In this document: positions 1 through 11,621 of the stretch, in pieces | How positions within the stretch are numbered: position 1 is the first letter of the stretch | How the letters are laid out: every line of letters starts with the position of its first letter | Assembly: GCA_014905825.1 (NCBI GenBank) | Contig: JACGCN010000011.1 | Coordinates: 806,001 to 870,000, forward strand | Length of the DNA: 64,000 nt | From: Lyophyllum atratum | Lineage: Eukaryota; Basidiomycota; Agaricomycetes; Agaricales; Lyophyllaceae | Direction: 5' to 3' | The notes under the pieces: generated by a model | Told to the model about the DNA's origin: nothing | Databases searched by the model: none | Seen by the model: the letters and a program-made list of their open reading frames with translations, nothing else | Made by a program: the position numbers and the translations under genes

Positions 1-67
1 TCCGGAGCGTCGAGTATGCGTCATGGTGGTTCGGAATGCAGCGTGCACAGAACAAAATCACGGGTCA

Positions 68-1783
68 TCATCCTCCGCGAACTGGTGCGTCCTGATTTCC
101 ACCACCACGGCCTCTCCCCCGTCCCCGCCTGCCGCCCCGTCCACCTCCCCCACCACCGGCACCGGCACCCCTGTTCGACGGCACGCCTTCTTGGTGTGAG
201 GTACCATTTAGAGGTGTAGCGGCCGCTGCAGCAGTCGATGGAGGCTGCAATATCACAGGAACCTTGGGAGGAGGCGCATTCGAGCCCGCAGGAGCTGCAC
301 CACCGCCGGCCTCTTTGGGATTCCTCGCCCGCCGAGGTGATGGGGGTGCAGGTTTGGCAGCAGCAGGCGGCGGGGGACCTGCAGGGCCAGCACCTCCCTG
401 CGCTTCCTTCTCGCGTTCCCGCTCGCGGCGAGACTTACGATCGCCTCCAGCACCAACCCCCGCCCCGCTCAGAGCAGCCTCAAACTGGCGGGATGCAAGA
501 CCAATGACGGGTCGTGCTCTGCGTGGGGGTGCCGCAGGTGCGGCACCGCCTTGCACACCGGGTACAGGGGCTGGAGCCTGTGCTATGACGGGGGAAGCTG
601 CTGGTGTCGTCGCGATGGGTGCGGGGGGAGGCTTAGGGCCACCTTGAGGAAGCTTGGCGGGTGCAGCGGGCTTGGGTGCCCGGGGAGGCTTCGGCGATTT
701 GGGGCCGGCATGCGATGGACCTGGGGCTGCTGCGGGAATTTTTATTGTGTTGGCGGTTGCAGGAGGAGGCTTCTGAGCTGCGGATGGGACGGATAGTGGA
801 GCTTGTTTCTTCAGTCCTTTCTTGCTACTGCTGGGGCTGGGCTCGGCCGGTTTCTGTGGGAGAGCGCCTTTCTTCTTGGGCTCCTCCTTGCGAGGGGAGG
901 CAAGGATGGTGGCGTCCTTGTAGTGAGCGTGGTTACGGAGTATGGCTTCCTTGTCTTTATGTGCAGATTTCTCCGCCTTGAGGGCTTCGAGCAGAGGGGT
1001 GGTCTTGGGTGGTGGGGCTGGCTGGCTGGCAGCAACTGCGTGATGGTTGACTTGAGAGTCAATACTTCGCTGAAATTGATGGAATACATACCAAGAATTT
1101 CGATGGATATAGGTTCAGCATTAGTCGTAGATTTCAACGACTCGATGAAGGAAATATAGTCCTCGTCTGCATACGATATTGTCATGAGCAACGGAGACAC
1201 TAGCTGGACTTGCACAGCACAATTTACCTTTCTCGATTGTTGCATTCCTCGCATCTACTTTCTTCTTATCCGATGGGACCTTCTGATACGGAGCAAATTC
1301 CACGACGGCCTGGTATTCACTCCCTGGAGAGTACAATATTCAATCCTCCGACGAAACACCACCACATAATCGCTCATACCTGTCTTATCTCGGAACAAAT
1401 GTCCGTCGTATTCTCTGCTGAACAGCGCTAGTTGTTCTTCATCCTTAAAAGCAATATATGCACGCGAGGGTATGCTCTCCTTGTTCAACCTGCCCACCAA
1501 CACCGTCACGAATCAGCCACAGCTGGCCTAACACTAACAACGCCTAGACGCACCGTTTCCTTAGTTTTCCGAGATAATACGATTTCCACGTAACAGTATC
1601 CTCCGTAACCCAAGTACCCACACTTCCCCAGAAGACGTCTTCAGGCAGATTGGGCGGCAGTCTGCGCACAACGGTCTTGAGACGCTCTGAGACAGGGGCT
1701 TGCTTCAGATTGCGCTCACGCTCCTTCTTAACTTTCATAGGCGAGGTCTTGACCGTCGCCGTCATGGTCGACATTGTGGACAA
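68..1783 (-). CDS. UPF3: UPF3 (Smg-4/UPF3 family) nonsense-mediated decay factor
   Basis: UPF3 links UPF2 and the exon-junction complex to nonsense-mediated mRNA decay and shuttles between nucleus and cytoplasm. The N-terminal RNP-like domain is clear: KTVVRRLPPNLPEDVFW, then SRAYIAFKDEEQLALFSREYD and VVEFAPYQKVP, then DEDYISFIESL. A fungal-conserved stretch (TPLLEALKAEKSAHKDKEAIL) follows, then a long Ala/Pro/Lys-rich region ending in an RGG/GRGRGG tail. Five exons fit GT-AG rules: 1554-1783, 1380-1489, 1228-1323, 1092-1166 and 68-1035, with introns of 56-64 bp. The start at 1783 is the first ATG of the conserved frame, with a second ATG four codons on. The stop is TGA at 68-70. It is divergent from SYF2. 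The family call is strong; the disordered C-terminus is less certain. Confidence 0.9.
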
Positions 1784-2523
1784 CGATCTGGAGAACGGTC
1801 CGAACGCTGATGAGCTCGAATGAGTCAGCTCAGTGCTCGGTCTTAACGGCGGCTATTAGAAGCGGAGCTTGAACGTACCCTTTATAACCGACATGATTTT
1901 TTTTCTTTCTACTCATCCACCTGTCTTGGTGGTATTCTTCTTTTTTGCCGGTCATCGTCGTCGTCGCAGAGCACATCCAGTGAGTTCGCCCTTTTCATTT
2001 TATCATCCTCAATCCGCTCCAAAATGTGTGATGAACAAAAAGTCACATATCAAGCTCAACAGTCTTAGGGAGCGATCCCTCTGCTGACCCAACTTCTGCA
2101 ATTCTGACCTTTTCGCTTCCTTCTCATCCCTTCCTCGCGACCACGTACAAGACGCTAACCATTACCTTTTCCTTCAGGCTTTTTGTATTCTTTGATCCCA
2201 GTGGAATGTAGTATGGTTTTTGTCGTCGTACCGGTAACCTTATGTATCGGAATCCTCGTTGTACGGTCTTCAATGAAAAATGCACATTCACATATTTTCC
2301 GTGTCTCCGAATTACAGACTTGTGAGCAACATGAAAAAAGAAGGGTCAGACGAATCCGAGGTCGTGGTGGCCGTGACCGCGGTTGGGAAACAGAGTTGTT
2401 ATTACCTAATCAGTCGATACTTGTACTCAACCGTCACTCATCCTCTTCCTCACCATCTTCCTTCCAGCTCTTGTCCCAGGTCACAACCGCGTGCACATCA
2501 CCCAGACTCCCGCGAATCCAGCC
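1784..2523. promoter_or_regulatory. Shared divergent intergenic region UPF3 / SYF2
   Basis: This 740-bp stretch separates two divergent starts and holds no ORF with recognisable protein character. It contains pyrimidine-rich stretches (for example around 1905-1945 and 2425-2465), typical of fungal leaders. Inference: it carries both promoters and the 5' leaders. Confidence 0.4.
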
Positions 2524-3958
2524 ATGCCACCTACAAGAAGCTCCAAAGCCAAACGGACCAAGAAGGCCGCTCCACAACCAGAACCTGAAGAAACAACAAC
2601 TCCGGAGCAGGTACAAGAGGAGCAAGCACAAGAGGAGCAGGAAGAACCTTCGGCGGTTGCGGCCATGGTCGAGGACGTCGCTGAAGCTGCTGCAGAGTTC
2701 GTGGAGAAGATGGACGGGATAGAGGAAGGGCAGAAAGGGGAAGGGGCAGAAAGTAGCGAAGGGGCAGAAAGTAGCGAACAGGGACAGACGAATGGAGAGG
2801 AGACGCTGGTAGAGGGGAACGAGGCCGCACCCCGGGATACGATGGAGCAGCGAAAGGCCAAGATGGAGCAATTGCGGAAAAAGATTGTGCGTATATCCGT
2901 CATCATTGCATTGCTAGTTGCACCACTCACCTTCGGCGTTTCTGTCATCCCGTTTTCTGCCATGTTCGCTATGACGCTTCTGCGAATGCTCAGGCCGCGT
3001 CTTCCCGAGCCAACCGTGCCTCATTAATTGAGGAGAGCGCTAAAGCAAAAATCACGGCGCGTGACGCTGCGAGACTAGAAAAGCAACGCAAGCTAGCGGA
3101 GACGCTGCGCGCAAAGGCTGATGCCGAAGAGAACGGCGAGGACGTAGACAGAGCGAAGAACTGGGAATGGACCATCGAGGAGAACGACAACTGGGAAAAG
3201 AAGTTGGCGCGGAAGGCACGCAGAGCAGACTTTGAGTTCCATGGTACGTCCCATTCCGTAGCATACATGGGCTCAGCGCTGTCTCTGGGTTTCGTTCCTT
3301 TTCGTTGGTCTCACTCGGTTACTGACTCATGTCTATCGCGCAGACGATGCGCATGCTGCGAGGCGGCGGTATAAGAAGGACCTAGACCATATCAAGCCGG
3401 ACATGGCGTCGTACAATAAGCAGAAGGAAATTGCTATGGGACTTGCTCCTGGTTCACTCGTGTCATTTGACCCGACAGCGGGACCGTCGCAGGTACGTCC
3501 AAGTGATTTGCTTGTAACACTGGTACATATCGCTGACGATTAAACTTCGATAGCTTGTTCCGACGAGCCAAGAGCAGCAACTCGCGGCTGCGAATCTGTA
3601 CCGGGACGCCAACACTCTCATTTATGGCGACAACAAGCCCTCAGAGGATGCCATTGACCGAGTGGTTGGCAAGATCAACCAAGAGTGCGTTTCATGTTTT
3701 ATTTGTTTCTGGAATCACTGGTACTGATAATATTTCTTTGCAGTATTGATAAGAAGGGCAAGTTCTCACGGAAGCGGCTCAACGAGGACGAAGGGGATAT
3801 CACGTATATCAACGAGCACAATCGTGTGTTCAACAAAAAGGTACATTCGCTTGATTTGATACTGGAAGCTCCTCACACTTTCGTGATAGATTGCCCGATA
3901 CTACGACAAATATACGGCAGAAATACGGGCAAGCTTCGAGCGCGGAACTGCCTTATAG
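2524..3958 (+). CDS. SYF2: Pre-mRNA-splicing factor SYF2
   Basis: SYF2 is a component of the Prp19/NTC spliceosome complex in the nucleus. After a low-complexity Lys/Glu-rich N-terminus the family core follows in order: MEQRKAKMEQLRKKI, SSRANRASLIEESAKAK, AARLEKQRKLAETLRAKADA, KNWEWTIEENDNWEKKL, RRRYKKDLDHIKPDM, SLIYGDNKPSEDAIDRVV-like text, and the C-terminal KFSRKRLNEDEGDITYIN and FERGTAL. Six exons: 2524-2886, 2994-3243, 3344-3492, 3554-3684, 3744-3840 and 3890-3958, all with GT-AG ends. The N-terminal repeat (GAESSEGAESSE) comes from a short tandem duplication near 2735-2775. The start is the ATG opening MPPTRSSKAK; an ATG at 2491 is in frame but less likely. Confidence 0.92.
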
Positions 3959-4181
3959 TATTGTTATCTGTATTTTTCTGACGAGTTGTACGATACGCTA
4001 ATGAGTCACTATTGCATCTTGGAGGAGCCAAGGAGGAGTCCATAGTTCCACATTTAGAACAATCGATCGTCATTATTGACGGAGCGGGATAATCGCAAAT
4101 GACATCATCGAGCTTGAGGGAACTTTTTAAACGCTAACGACGAGGGATAGACTTCAAATCTTCAACGTTGTATAAGTCAAC

Positions 4182-5526
4182 ATGCGCCTCCCATTTACCA
4201 AACCATCGCCACCCGACGTCGACCCAGTGGACAACTCAGACTCCAGCTCCAGCAGCCGCTCGAACACCCACTCCCCAATTTCCGAGCAATCCAGTACCAC
4301 CCCAGCTGATAAAGCCGACATTGCCAGCCTCGTCGCAAAGTACGGCTCATCTAGTGCCACAGCATGGCTCGAGTTCGACCGTTACAAAATATGGCGGCCC
4401 TCCAAGCCCATCCCGGAGTCCTCATTCCTCCCCGTTCAAGGGTACATGCGCCACGACCCTTACGTCTTTGCCTGGGGTAATCCTCTCGTGTCCGACTCTG
4501 CCGCGCTGCAACCGACTGCGCAGGCGTTCCAGTCGTGGGCTGACGTCCGCAAACTCCACGTAGTATGGGCGTGTGTAGACCAAGAGTTTGAACACGTTCT
4601 CGCAGGGCCGCCGTTCAACTGGAGCGTCATCGAGTGTATATACGAGGAGACACTCGACCCCGCCCACGTCATTGAGCTGACCGGTCCTGAGGCTGTCGGT
4701 CAACAGAATGGCGCGTCTGTCGTGAAAGACCTGAAGAAGAATTTGAGACGGGCGGAGAAGGAGGATGTGCATGTCGCGGAAGTAAAGGCAAATGACTGGT
4801 CTGACGAGAATAAACGGGATGTTGAACGGGGTATAACTGCCTGGAAGAACTCAAGACCAGGCATACAAATTGCGTCGGTAAGTCCTCATTCTCTTGCGCC
4901 ACTCCACCCCAACTTAGTCTCTCTTTCAGACGTCCTTAGAACCCTGGATCGACATCGAGCACCGCCGTTACTGGGTTGCACGTAAAGATGGCAAGGTCAG
5001 CATGTTTTGCGATCAGTCGTACAGCGATTTGACTTGAACTTCACAGACGGTCGGGTTACTCATCCTCACCCCTATTCACGGGCACAACTGGCAAATCAAG
5101 AACGCCATATCCTTTCCAGACGCGCCACGCGGCACCTCCGAAGCGCTAATATACACTGCCCTTTCAGATCTATACCATGAGACCCATCCAGATGCGCCAC
5201 AGCAAGACGAAGTGGATCGCCCACGTGTGACCCTGTCTTTCGGGATCACGGCCTCCGACGAGATGAAGCCTGTGGAAAACCTGGCTGGGTGGAAGGTAAC
5301 CCTCCTGTCATCCATTTATGGCCAAGTTACACGTGCAACGGGGCTGCTGAAGAGAGGAAACTTCCGGGTACGTGGTTTTTTTCGTGCGGCGTTCTGGTAT
5401 TTTCTGAACTCAGCCTTCTTGCAGAGGAAATTCGACTCGGAGCGCCAGCCGATGTATGTGTGCTACCCGCAGGATGGGTTTGGTCTCGATGGCGTCAATA
5501 CGATGCTTAAGCTGCTAAGAAAATAG
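4182..5526 (+). CDS. DUF2156 (phosphatidylglycerol lysyltransferase C-terminal-like) protein
   Basis: This belongs to the GNAT-fold DUF2156 family, whose members transfer an amino acid from aminoacyl-tRNA to a lipid. Established knowledge: fungal DUF2156 proteins include sterol aminoacyl-transferases (ErdS, fused to AspRS, and freestanding ErgS), so aminoacyl-tRNA-dependent lipid or sterol modification is a reasonable inference, not proven here. Visible family features are the N-terminal half with GYMRHDPYVFAWGNPLVS, the KNLRRAEKEDVHV helix, EPWIDIEHRRYWVARKDGK, TVGLLILTPIHGHNWQIKNA and the C-terminal FGLDGVNTMLKLLRK. Exons: 4182-4877, 4930-4995, 5047-5367 and 5425-5526. No tRNA-synthetase domain is fused, so it is freestanding. 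It lies 223 bp after SYF2. Confidence 0.82.
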
Positions 5527-6016
5527 GCTTGCGGCTCCACTTGGGCGACTGTGGGGGGCACAGGCTTTCACTGCTTCCATTCGTCGCATTCCTGCCATCG
5601 CCCTACCTTTTTAGTCTACTTGTAGGTGCCATCTAGAGTATAACTTTCTATAAACTACATCTGGAACGCTTATGGGCCATGATAAATCAATTCTATTGTA
5701 CACTACCTAGCTCAAATATTCGAAGGTGTATGCTATATACCATCAACACATGGAAGAGAAATTTGCCATGAGCCCGGGACGGGATATAGTCCAAAGAATG
5801 ATGATGTGAAGACGAATGTGAGCCGGAGGGAAGGGCATCTGCCATCGAGGAAAGGAATGTGGCGATGACTCGTGGTATGGCGCATCGAGGAATGGTATGG
5901 CGCAGCGGCGCGCCAAAGTTGAAGTCATTTGTGACACTGATAGGTACACACCGGACATCAAAGATCAGATTGGCAATCGATCATAGTAAATCTCTTCTGA
6001 GTCTCCCCACTAACAC

Positions 6017-7265
6017 ATGTCGCACCTTCCTCAGGAAATCGTGAATAGCATCATCGAGGAGCTTGCGAAGGATGACTGGGATAAAGCTTGGCTCAAAGCA
6101 TGCAGCCTCGTGTCGTCATCCTTTTGCAGCGCCGCGCAGAAACATATATTTCGACAAATCGAGATCAACCTATCGCTCGGGGCCGAAGCTTGCGTTAAAC
6201 GCCTACACGAAATCCTAACATCTTCACCTCACATTGTGTCGTACGTGGAGAGTCTTATCCTTCAAGTGGACCCAAACTCGCCCAACATCTCAAGCATCCC
6301 AAGCACTTTACGACAACTACCTCGGTTGCATCGCCTACGTGTCGTGCTCGGAGTCATAATTTTTCCAGATGCGCAATGGACATGGGATTGGGCGTCTCTT
6401 CCAGACGAGCTGAGGCGTGGTATATTGTCCTTGCTACAAATTCCGACACTCAGAGAACTCTTTCTCAGGCAAATCCGAGGCTTCCCGATAAATGGACTGC
6501 GGCATTGTCCCCAGCTGAAGTCACTTAGATTGAGAGCCCTTTCCAACTCTCCTGTGGAGTGGAGCACTATCCCAATTCCTGCACCATCATCCCCCTCGAC
6601 ACAGTTACGCCCTGGGTATCTTGACTCTCTCACAGTATGCGACAGGGGAACTTCCAAACATATTCTAAACGCTCTTCGCGACCCGTCCTCATCCTTGTCC
6701 TTATCAAAGCTTCGATCCTATCACGATTCGATCTTGGAGTATCAGAGCCACGAGGAGCTGTCTCACTCTCAGGAAATCCTCAAGATGTGTGCATCATCAC
6801 TGGAACTCCTCTACTTTGAACTCCAGAGTATGCATATGCGTCAGTCACTCGTTATGTCTTGTACTAAAAATACATCTTCTAGCTATTATCCCATCCTTGG
6901 ACCTGCACAATCTAAGCAACCTAAAACATCTCCGACTTTCGGCGGCCAGCATGGATCAGCTCTCATCTATCTGCTGCACGTTGAATTCGATTCCAGCTAC
7001 CAGTTTTCTCGCGGAAGTTATCGTTAGCATTATTCGAATTCCAGAATACGCAGCGCTCATTTCGAAGGGGGGTGAGTGGCATCAGATAGATGATTCGCTA
7101 ACAAGAGAGGGTATGGTAAACCTGCGTCGTGTGGTCATTTGCCTCTTTGATTGTGCCATGGGTGACGGCTCAGTTATAGCCTTCTTCACCGAAAGCATGC
7201 CAAAACTTCGGTCTTGTGGTTATCTGTTTCTGGATTTCGGAGATGGAGAGTTTCTTCTGGAGTAG
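6017..7265 (+). CDS. F-box-like / LRR-like protein, tandem copy 1
   Basis: The protein opens MSHLPQEIVNSIIEEL followed by a CSLVSSSFCSAAQKHIF segment, the layout of basidiomycete F-box-like proteins (SCF ubiquitin-ligase adaptors). Behind it come leucine-rich strands (LPRLHRLRVVLG, IPTLRELFLRQIRGFP, CPQLKSLRLRAL). No exact LRR consensus is claimed. Two exons, 6017-6827 and 6883-7265, are joined by a 55-bp intron (GTATGC...TTCTAG) that restores the frame into SLDLHNLSNLKHLRL. The start is the ATG of MSHLPQ, shared with the paralog. Function and substrate are unknown. Confidence 0.75.
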
Positions 7266-7641
7266 TTAGTACACAGACATCGACTTGCGTGTTTCTCTGG
7301 ATGATGCGTTCAGAAGTTTGTCCTCGATGGTGTTATCTAGAGTATAGATATCTGTAGATCTATATCTGGAACGCTTATGGGCCATGATCAATCCTTTCTC
7401 TTGTACATTATCTAGCTCAGATATTTGAAGGTGTACGCTATATACCATCAACACATTACGAGGAAGAGGAATCTGCCATGAGCCCGGGACGGGATATAGT
7501 GCGAAGACGAACATGTGCCTGAAGGAAGCAGGTATGGCGCAGCGGCCCGCCGAAGTTGTGCCCATTCAAGTCACTCACCGGACATCAAAGATCAGATTGG
7601 CAATCGATCATAGTAAATCTCTTCGATTCTCCCCACCACGC

Positions 7642-8910
7642 ATGTCGCACCTTCCTCAGGAAATCGTGGATAGCATCATCGAGGAGGTGGCGAAGGATCC
7701 CTGGTGTCGTAGAGCTTGGCTCAGAGCATGCTGTGCCGTGTCATCATCCTTTTGCAGCGCCGCACAGAAACATGTATTTCGAGAACTCGAGATCGATCTA
7801 TCGCTAAGGGCCGAAACTTACCTTAAACGCCTACACGAAATCCTAACGTCTTCACCTCACCTCGCGTCGTACGTGGAGACTCTGCACCTCGAACTGAACC
7901 CGATCCTGCCCAACATCCCCAGCATCCCAAGCGCTTTACGACAACTACCTCGCTTACGTCGTCTACGTGTCATGGTCGGGTTTATAAATTTCACGTATCG
8001 CGAACTTGCTACATGGAACTGGGCGTCTCTTTCAGATGAGCTGAGGAGCAATATATTGTCCTTGGTACAAGTTCCGACACTTAGAGAAGTCTCTCTCAAG
8101 CATATCCGAGGCTTCCCGATAAATGGGCTGCGGCATTGTCCCCAGCTGAAGTCACTCGAATTAGAAGCCCTTCAATCCAACTCTCATACGGAGTGGAGCA
8201 CTATCCCAATTCCTGCACCATCACCCCCCTCAACACAGTTACGCCGTGGGTATCTCGACTCCCTCAGAGTATGCGGAAGCAACACTGCCAAACATATTCT
8301 AAACGCTCTCCGCGACCCGGCCTCTTCCTTGTCCTTATCAAAGCTTCGATCCTATGACCACTCGAAGGCAAGTGCCTACGTCGAGCTGTCTCACTGTCAA
8401 GAAATCTTCAACATGTGTGCATCATCGCTGGAACTCCTTGTCTTCGGCCTGCAGGGTATTACGCGTTAGTCACTCATTCGGTTTTGAGACTTAAGTCGGA
8501 TTGTACTCAGACACTATCTTCTAGCTCTAGCCAATCTTCAGCCCTTAGACCTGCATAATCTCAGCAACCTGAAACATCTCCAACTTTCAGGGGACACAAT
8601 GGATCACCTTCCATTCATCCGTAGTACATTGAATTTGATCCCAGCTACCAATTCTCTCGCAGAAGTTATCGTTAGCTTGATTCAAAAAGTCGTCTACGCA
8701 GAGCTCCCTTTGACGAGGGATGAGTGGCACCAGTTTGATGATTTGCTGACAAGAGAGATGGTACACCTGCGTCGTGTGGTTCTTCGTCTCTGTCTTACCA
8801 GGAGAAACCGTTCATCAGTTATAACCTTTTTCAGGGAAAGCATGCCAAAACTTTGGTCTTGTGATTATCTGTTTCTGGATCTCGGAGATGGAGACTTTCT
8901 TCTAGAGTAG
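7642..8910 (+). CDS. F-box-like / LRR-like protein, tandem copy 2
   Basis: Paralog of the preceding gene with the same opening (MSHLPQEIVDSIIEEV), the same two-exon structure (7642-8455 and 8525-8910; intron GTATTA...TTCTAG) and the same C-terminal ending (GDGDFLLE versus GDGEFLLE). An in-frame ATG at 7513 exists, but the sequence between it and 7642 matches the non-coding flank of copy 1, so 7642 is preferred. Both copies look intact. Substitutions are spread through the LRR-like part. Confidence 0.75.
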
Positions 8911-8990
8911 TTACATAGACATCGACTTGCGTGTTTCTTTTGATGATGTGTCAGTACTACTAGCAGTTTGTCCTCGACTTCATAGTGGTG

Positions 8991-9449
8991 TAAATTTCGG
9001 ATTGTGGATGGAATACTTGTACTTACTGTAGTGCGCATCTCAAGTCCTCGGCGTGATAAATTTGTATGAGATGCTTTATTTCAGACTCATGGACTATATG
9101 GAGTCAAGGGCAAGCGTTGACAAGATACGCCACCATATGCCGAGGATCCGAGACTTGTTTCGCTCAGGATCCAGCCCTAACAAGAACAAGCAGCACAAAG
9201 CATTCGGCAAATTTCCCGATCTTCCGATGTTCAGTGCACTGGCAATATGACATGCGTCATTCGATGGTCAAGATAATATTAATGGCAACTCAATTACATG
9301 CCTGATAATAGTACGCAGCTACAACATCCTTCTTGCCGGATTGTCATTCATTTGCAATTTTGGATACACCACAGTTGTACTCCACTTACAGGCAAATCCT
9401 CATTTTCCTTGCACCACCACTCCGCGCCACGGTGGTGCGCATAGTAGCC
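8991..9449. other. Intergenic, no supported gene
   Basis: AT-richer spacer between the F-box pair and the hydrolase gene. Short ORFs here show no protein-like conservation. It presumably holds the hydrolase promoter. Confidence 0.4.
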
Positions 9450-11197
9450 ATGTCCGCCATCTATAGAGCCACCGAAGTGACATCAGACATGCTCTGCTGG
9501 AATACTAAAGCCCCGCGTAGGGACCCCACACCACCCCTGGATATCACAGATATGTCGTCACACAACGTTCGCCCATACCCTCACCATGCGCATCTCCCGT
9601 ACTCGCGGGAGCCCCTCAAATCACTCTATGTCTCGCAACGCATGTTCACGACTCTGGCCTTGGTTCCCTGCTGGGCCCTCTACTACTCGATCGTTCCTAG
9701 GAGCTATCGCCCCAGAGAATCCTGGTCCCTTCGCCAAATTATCAACGTGAACTTCACTCGCAGGATATACAGGATCACAGAAGTTGCAGGCGTCACGTAT
9801 GGGACCCGCGATCCCGAGTCAGCGCCCGAGCAGGGCTCTTTGAAGGAAACTCGCTTCGAATGGGTGGAACCCCTACCGGAGTCGCTGAAGACCGGAATTG
9901 TGAATGGAGAGGTGGGGCAGGTGCCATTTAAGCCTGTTGGATGCTACGTATGGCCGAAGGAGCCCCCACCAGAGTTGGAACGTATCAAACAAGGGAGGGA
10001 CTGTGAAGGTCAGCACACAAAACCGCGACGAATATATATGAGACTCATGGGAAGCGGTGTAGATCTCAAAGACAAGCCCCCAGTCATTGGCGTCTTCATG
10101 CATGGCGGAGGCTATTGTCATATGTCCGCTCACGAGTCATCTCGTACCTCTAGAATTCCTAGACGGCTGACCAACGTAAGTGTGCAGTCAGATGTATTTG
10201 CGCAGATGAACTAAGCCTGTCGAAAGGATAAGATGATGTCGGAGATATATTCTGTGGAATACCGACTGCTGCAGCACGCCCCGTTCCCTGCTGTAATACA
10301 GGATGCAGCCGCGGTGTACACGCACGTTGTAGAACGATTCTATAGAAAGGAAAAGGAGGCTTGCAAAATAGTTTTGGTCGGAGATAGCTCTGGTGGAAAC
10401 CTTGTACTTGCACTTGCGCGTTGGCTGCGGGACGAGGGAAAGCTACCCATACCAGACGGGCTCCTACTCCTATCAGTAAGACCCTTACCATCCACGCTGC
10501 TCTATATCTTGACCAGGACACCTTTTCCTCGCAGCCATCCTGCGATGTATCACATGCACTTCCCGAGACACTCTCTGCCTATATACCCCGACCCAACGCG
10601 ATTACGGATTATCTCGTCGACACCCCCGAACCCCGCGCTCTCCTCCAGCGCACCTTCCTCGGCTTCAAGCGCCGGGACTTGAATGAGATCCCAGAAGAAC
10701 AGCTCATGGAGATTGTACATTCTGAGTACGTGTCACCCTGCTCTCCGCGCGTGCTTCAGGCGTGGTTGCACACCGTGGAGCAGGACGTCCACGGCGAGCA
10801 TGCGGAGGCGTTCGAGGCGAGACTCACACACGGGGCGGAAAATGTGCAGCGCACGCGCGACCCGGATAATCTGGACCAGAAAAGGGCGTCACGGTACCGC
10901 ACGACGTCGCGGTTTAAGAAGCTGTTCGAGGGGTTCCCGAGGACGCTGATCATTGTGGGGGATGCAGAGAGGCTGGTGCGTGAGATTCAGAGCTTGCAGG
11001 AAGCGATGGAGAGGGATGGTGTGGATGTCAGGACGGAGTGGGTTAAGGATGCGGTGCATGATATTCTGATCATGGCGGAAGGTTGGTGGGATCCGAAGGC
11101 CTGCAAAGAGACGTGGGACGTCATCAGGGAGTGGACAGAGGGCTTTGGGTACGAGGGGACGGGGAATGCGCAAGGCATGTCGAGTTTTCTTCCTTGA
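9450..11197 (+). CDS. Alpha/beta hydrolase fold-3 (HSL/GDXG family) esterase-lipase-like
   Basis: The serine-hydrolase signature of the hormone-sensitive-lipase family is present: oxyanion motif HGGG (VFMHGGGY), nucleophile elbow GDSSGG, and a plausible late Asp (IIVGDAERL) and His (DAVHDIL). An N-terminal hydrophobic stretch (MFTTLALVPCWALYYSIV) suggests membrane anchoring, common in fungal members. Three exons: 9450-10175, 10227-10475 and 10535-11197; the first acceptor (AAAG at 10226) is weak but is the only one keeping frame into MMSEIYSVEYRLLQHAPFP. The N-terminal start is uncertain because in-frame ATGs exist further upstream. The substrate is unknown. Confidence 0.82.
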
Positions 11198-11621
11198 TGA
11201 TATCGTTAGATCGGTATATCATAGTTATGTACGAGGTTGTTCTTATATAACGAGGCTCCGAGGACTTGAATGGATCGCCGTCAACGTTGAGTCATCCCGG
11301 AGTAACGTCCTCCAGGTGGTATCTCTAACTTGATCATCTCCGACGGTTCTCGACCAGAGTCAAGGGACATGTATTAGGCGAGAGGTGCTGCGCTGAGATG
11401 CCGCTTCCCTTCAGAGCTCGTGGAAAATTGTGGCCCATGATGTGGCGCAAAACACCATCACCTTCCGGAGCAGTCTTTCCTAGAGACACAAGTCCGTGGA
11501 GGCCACGATGGTGATAGCTCATTTTTTATTCCGAATGGAATTGGCCCAAATGAGGGGCAGTAATATTACATTTAAGAACTGGTAACTAATTTCTTTAGGA
11601 ATTGCTGCGAGGCGCCGTACT
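11198..11621. other. Convergent 3' intergenic region
   Basis: Lies between the 3' ends of the hydrolase (+) and the Con-6 gene (-). No ORF of protein character was seen; it is presumably 3' UTRs. Confidence 0.4.

Larger units (their letters stand above)
5631..8990. repeat. Tandem segmental duplication of an F-box-like gene with both flanks
   Basis: The segment starting at 5631 (ATCTAGAGTATA) recurs at 7335, giving a unit of about 1.7 kb. Upstream flank (CTGGAACGCTTATGGGCC, GAGCCCGGGACGGGATATAG), coding region and 3' flank (ACATCGACTTGCGTGTTTCT) are all shared. The copies differ by many substitutions and by a short length difference in the upstream flank. Confidence 0.9.

Noticed and set aside
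1036..1091. 22-bp intron in UPF3 (GTATGT...TTTCAG)
   Set aside because: Too short to be spliced. A longer intron from the same donor to CACGCAG (1036-1091) restores the conserved fungal frame.
238..1431. Plus-strand ORFs opposite UPF3
   Set aside because: They are mirror frames of the GC-rich Ala/Pro/Gly-coding UPF3 tail and have no family features.
9053..9332. Small ORFs between the F-box pair and the hydrolase
   Set aside because: Short, overlapping, no conservation signals.
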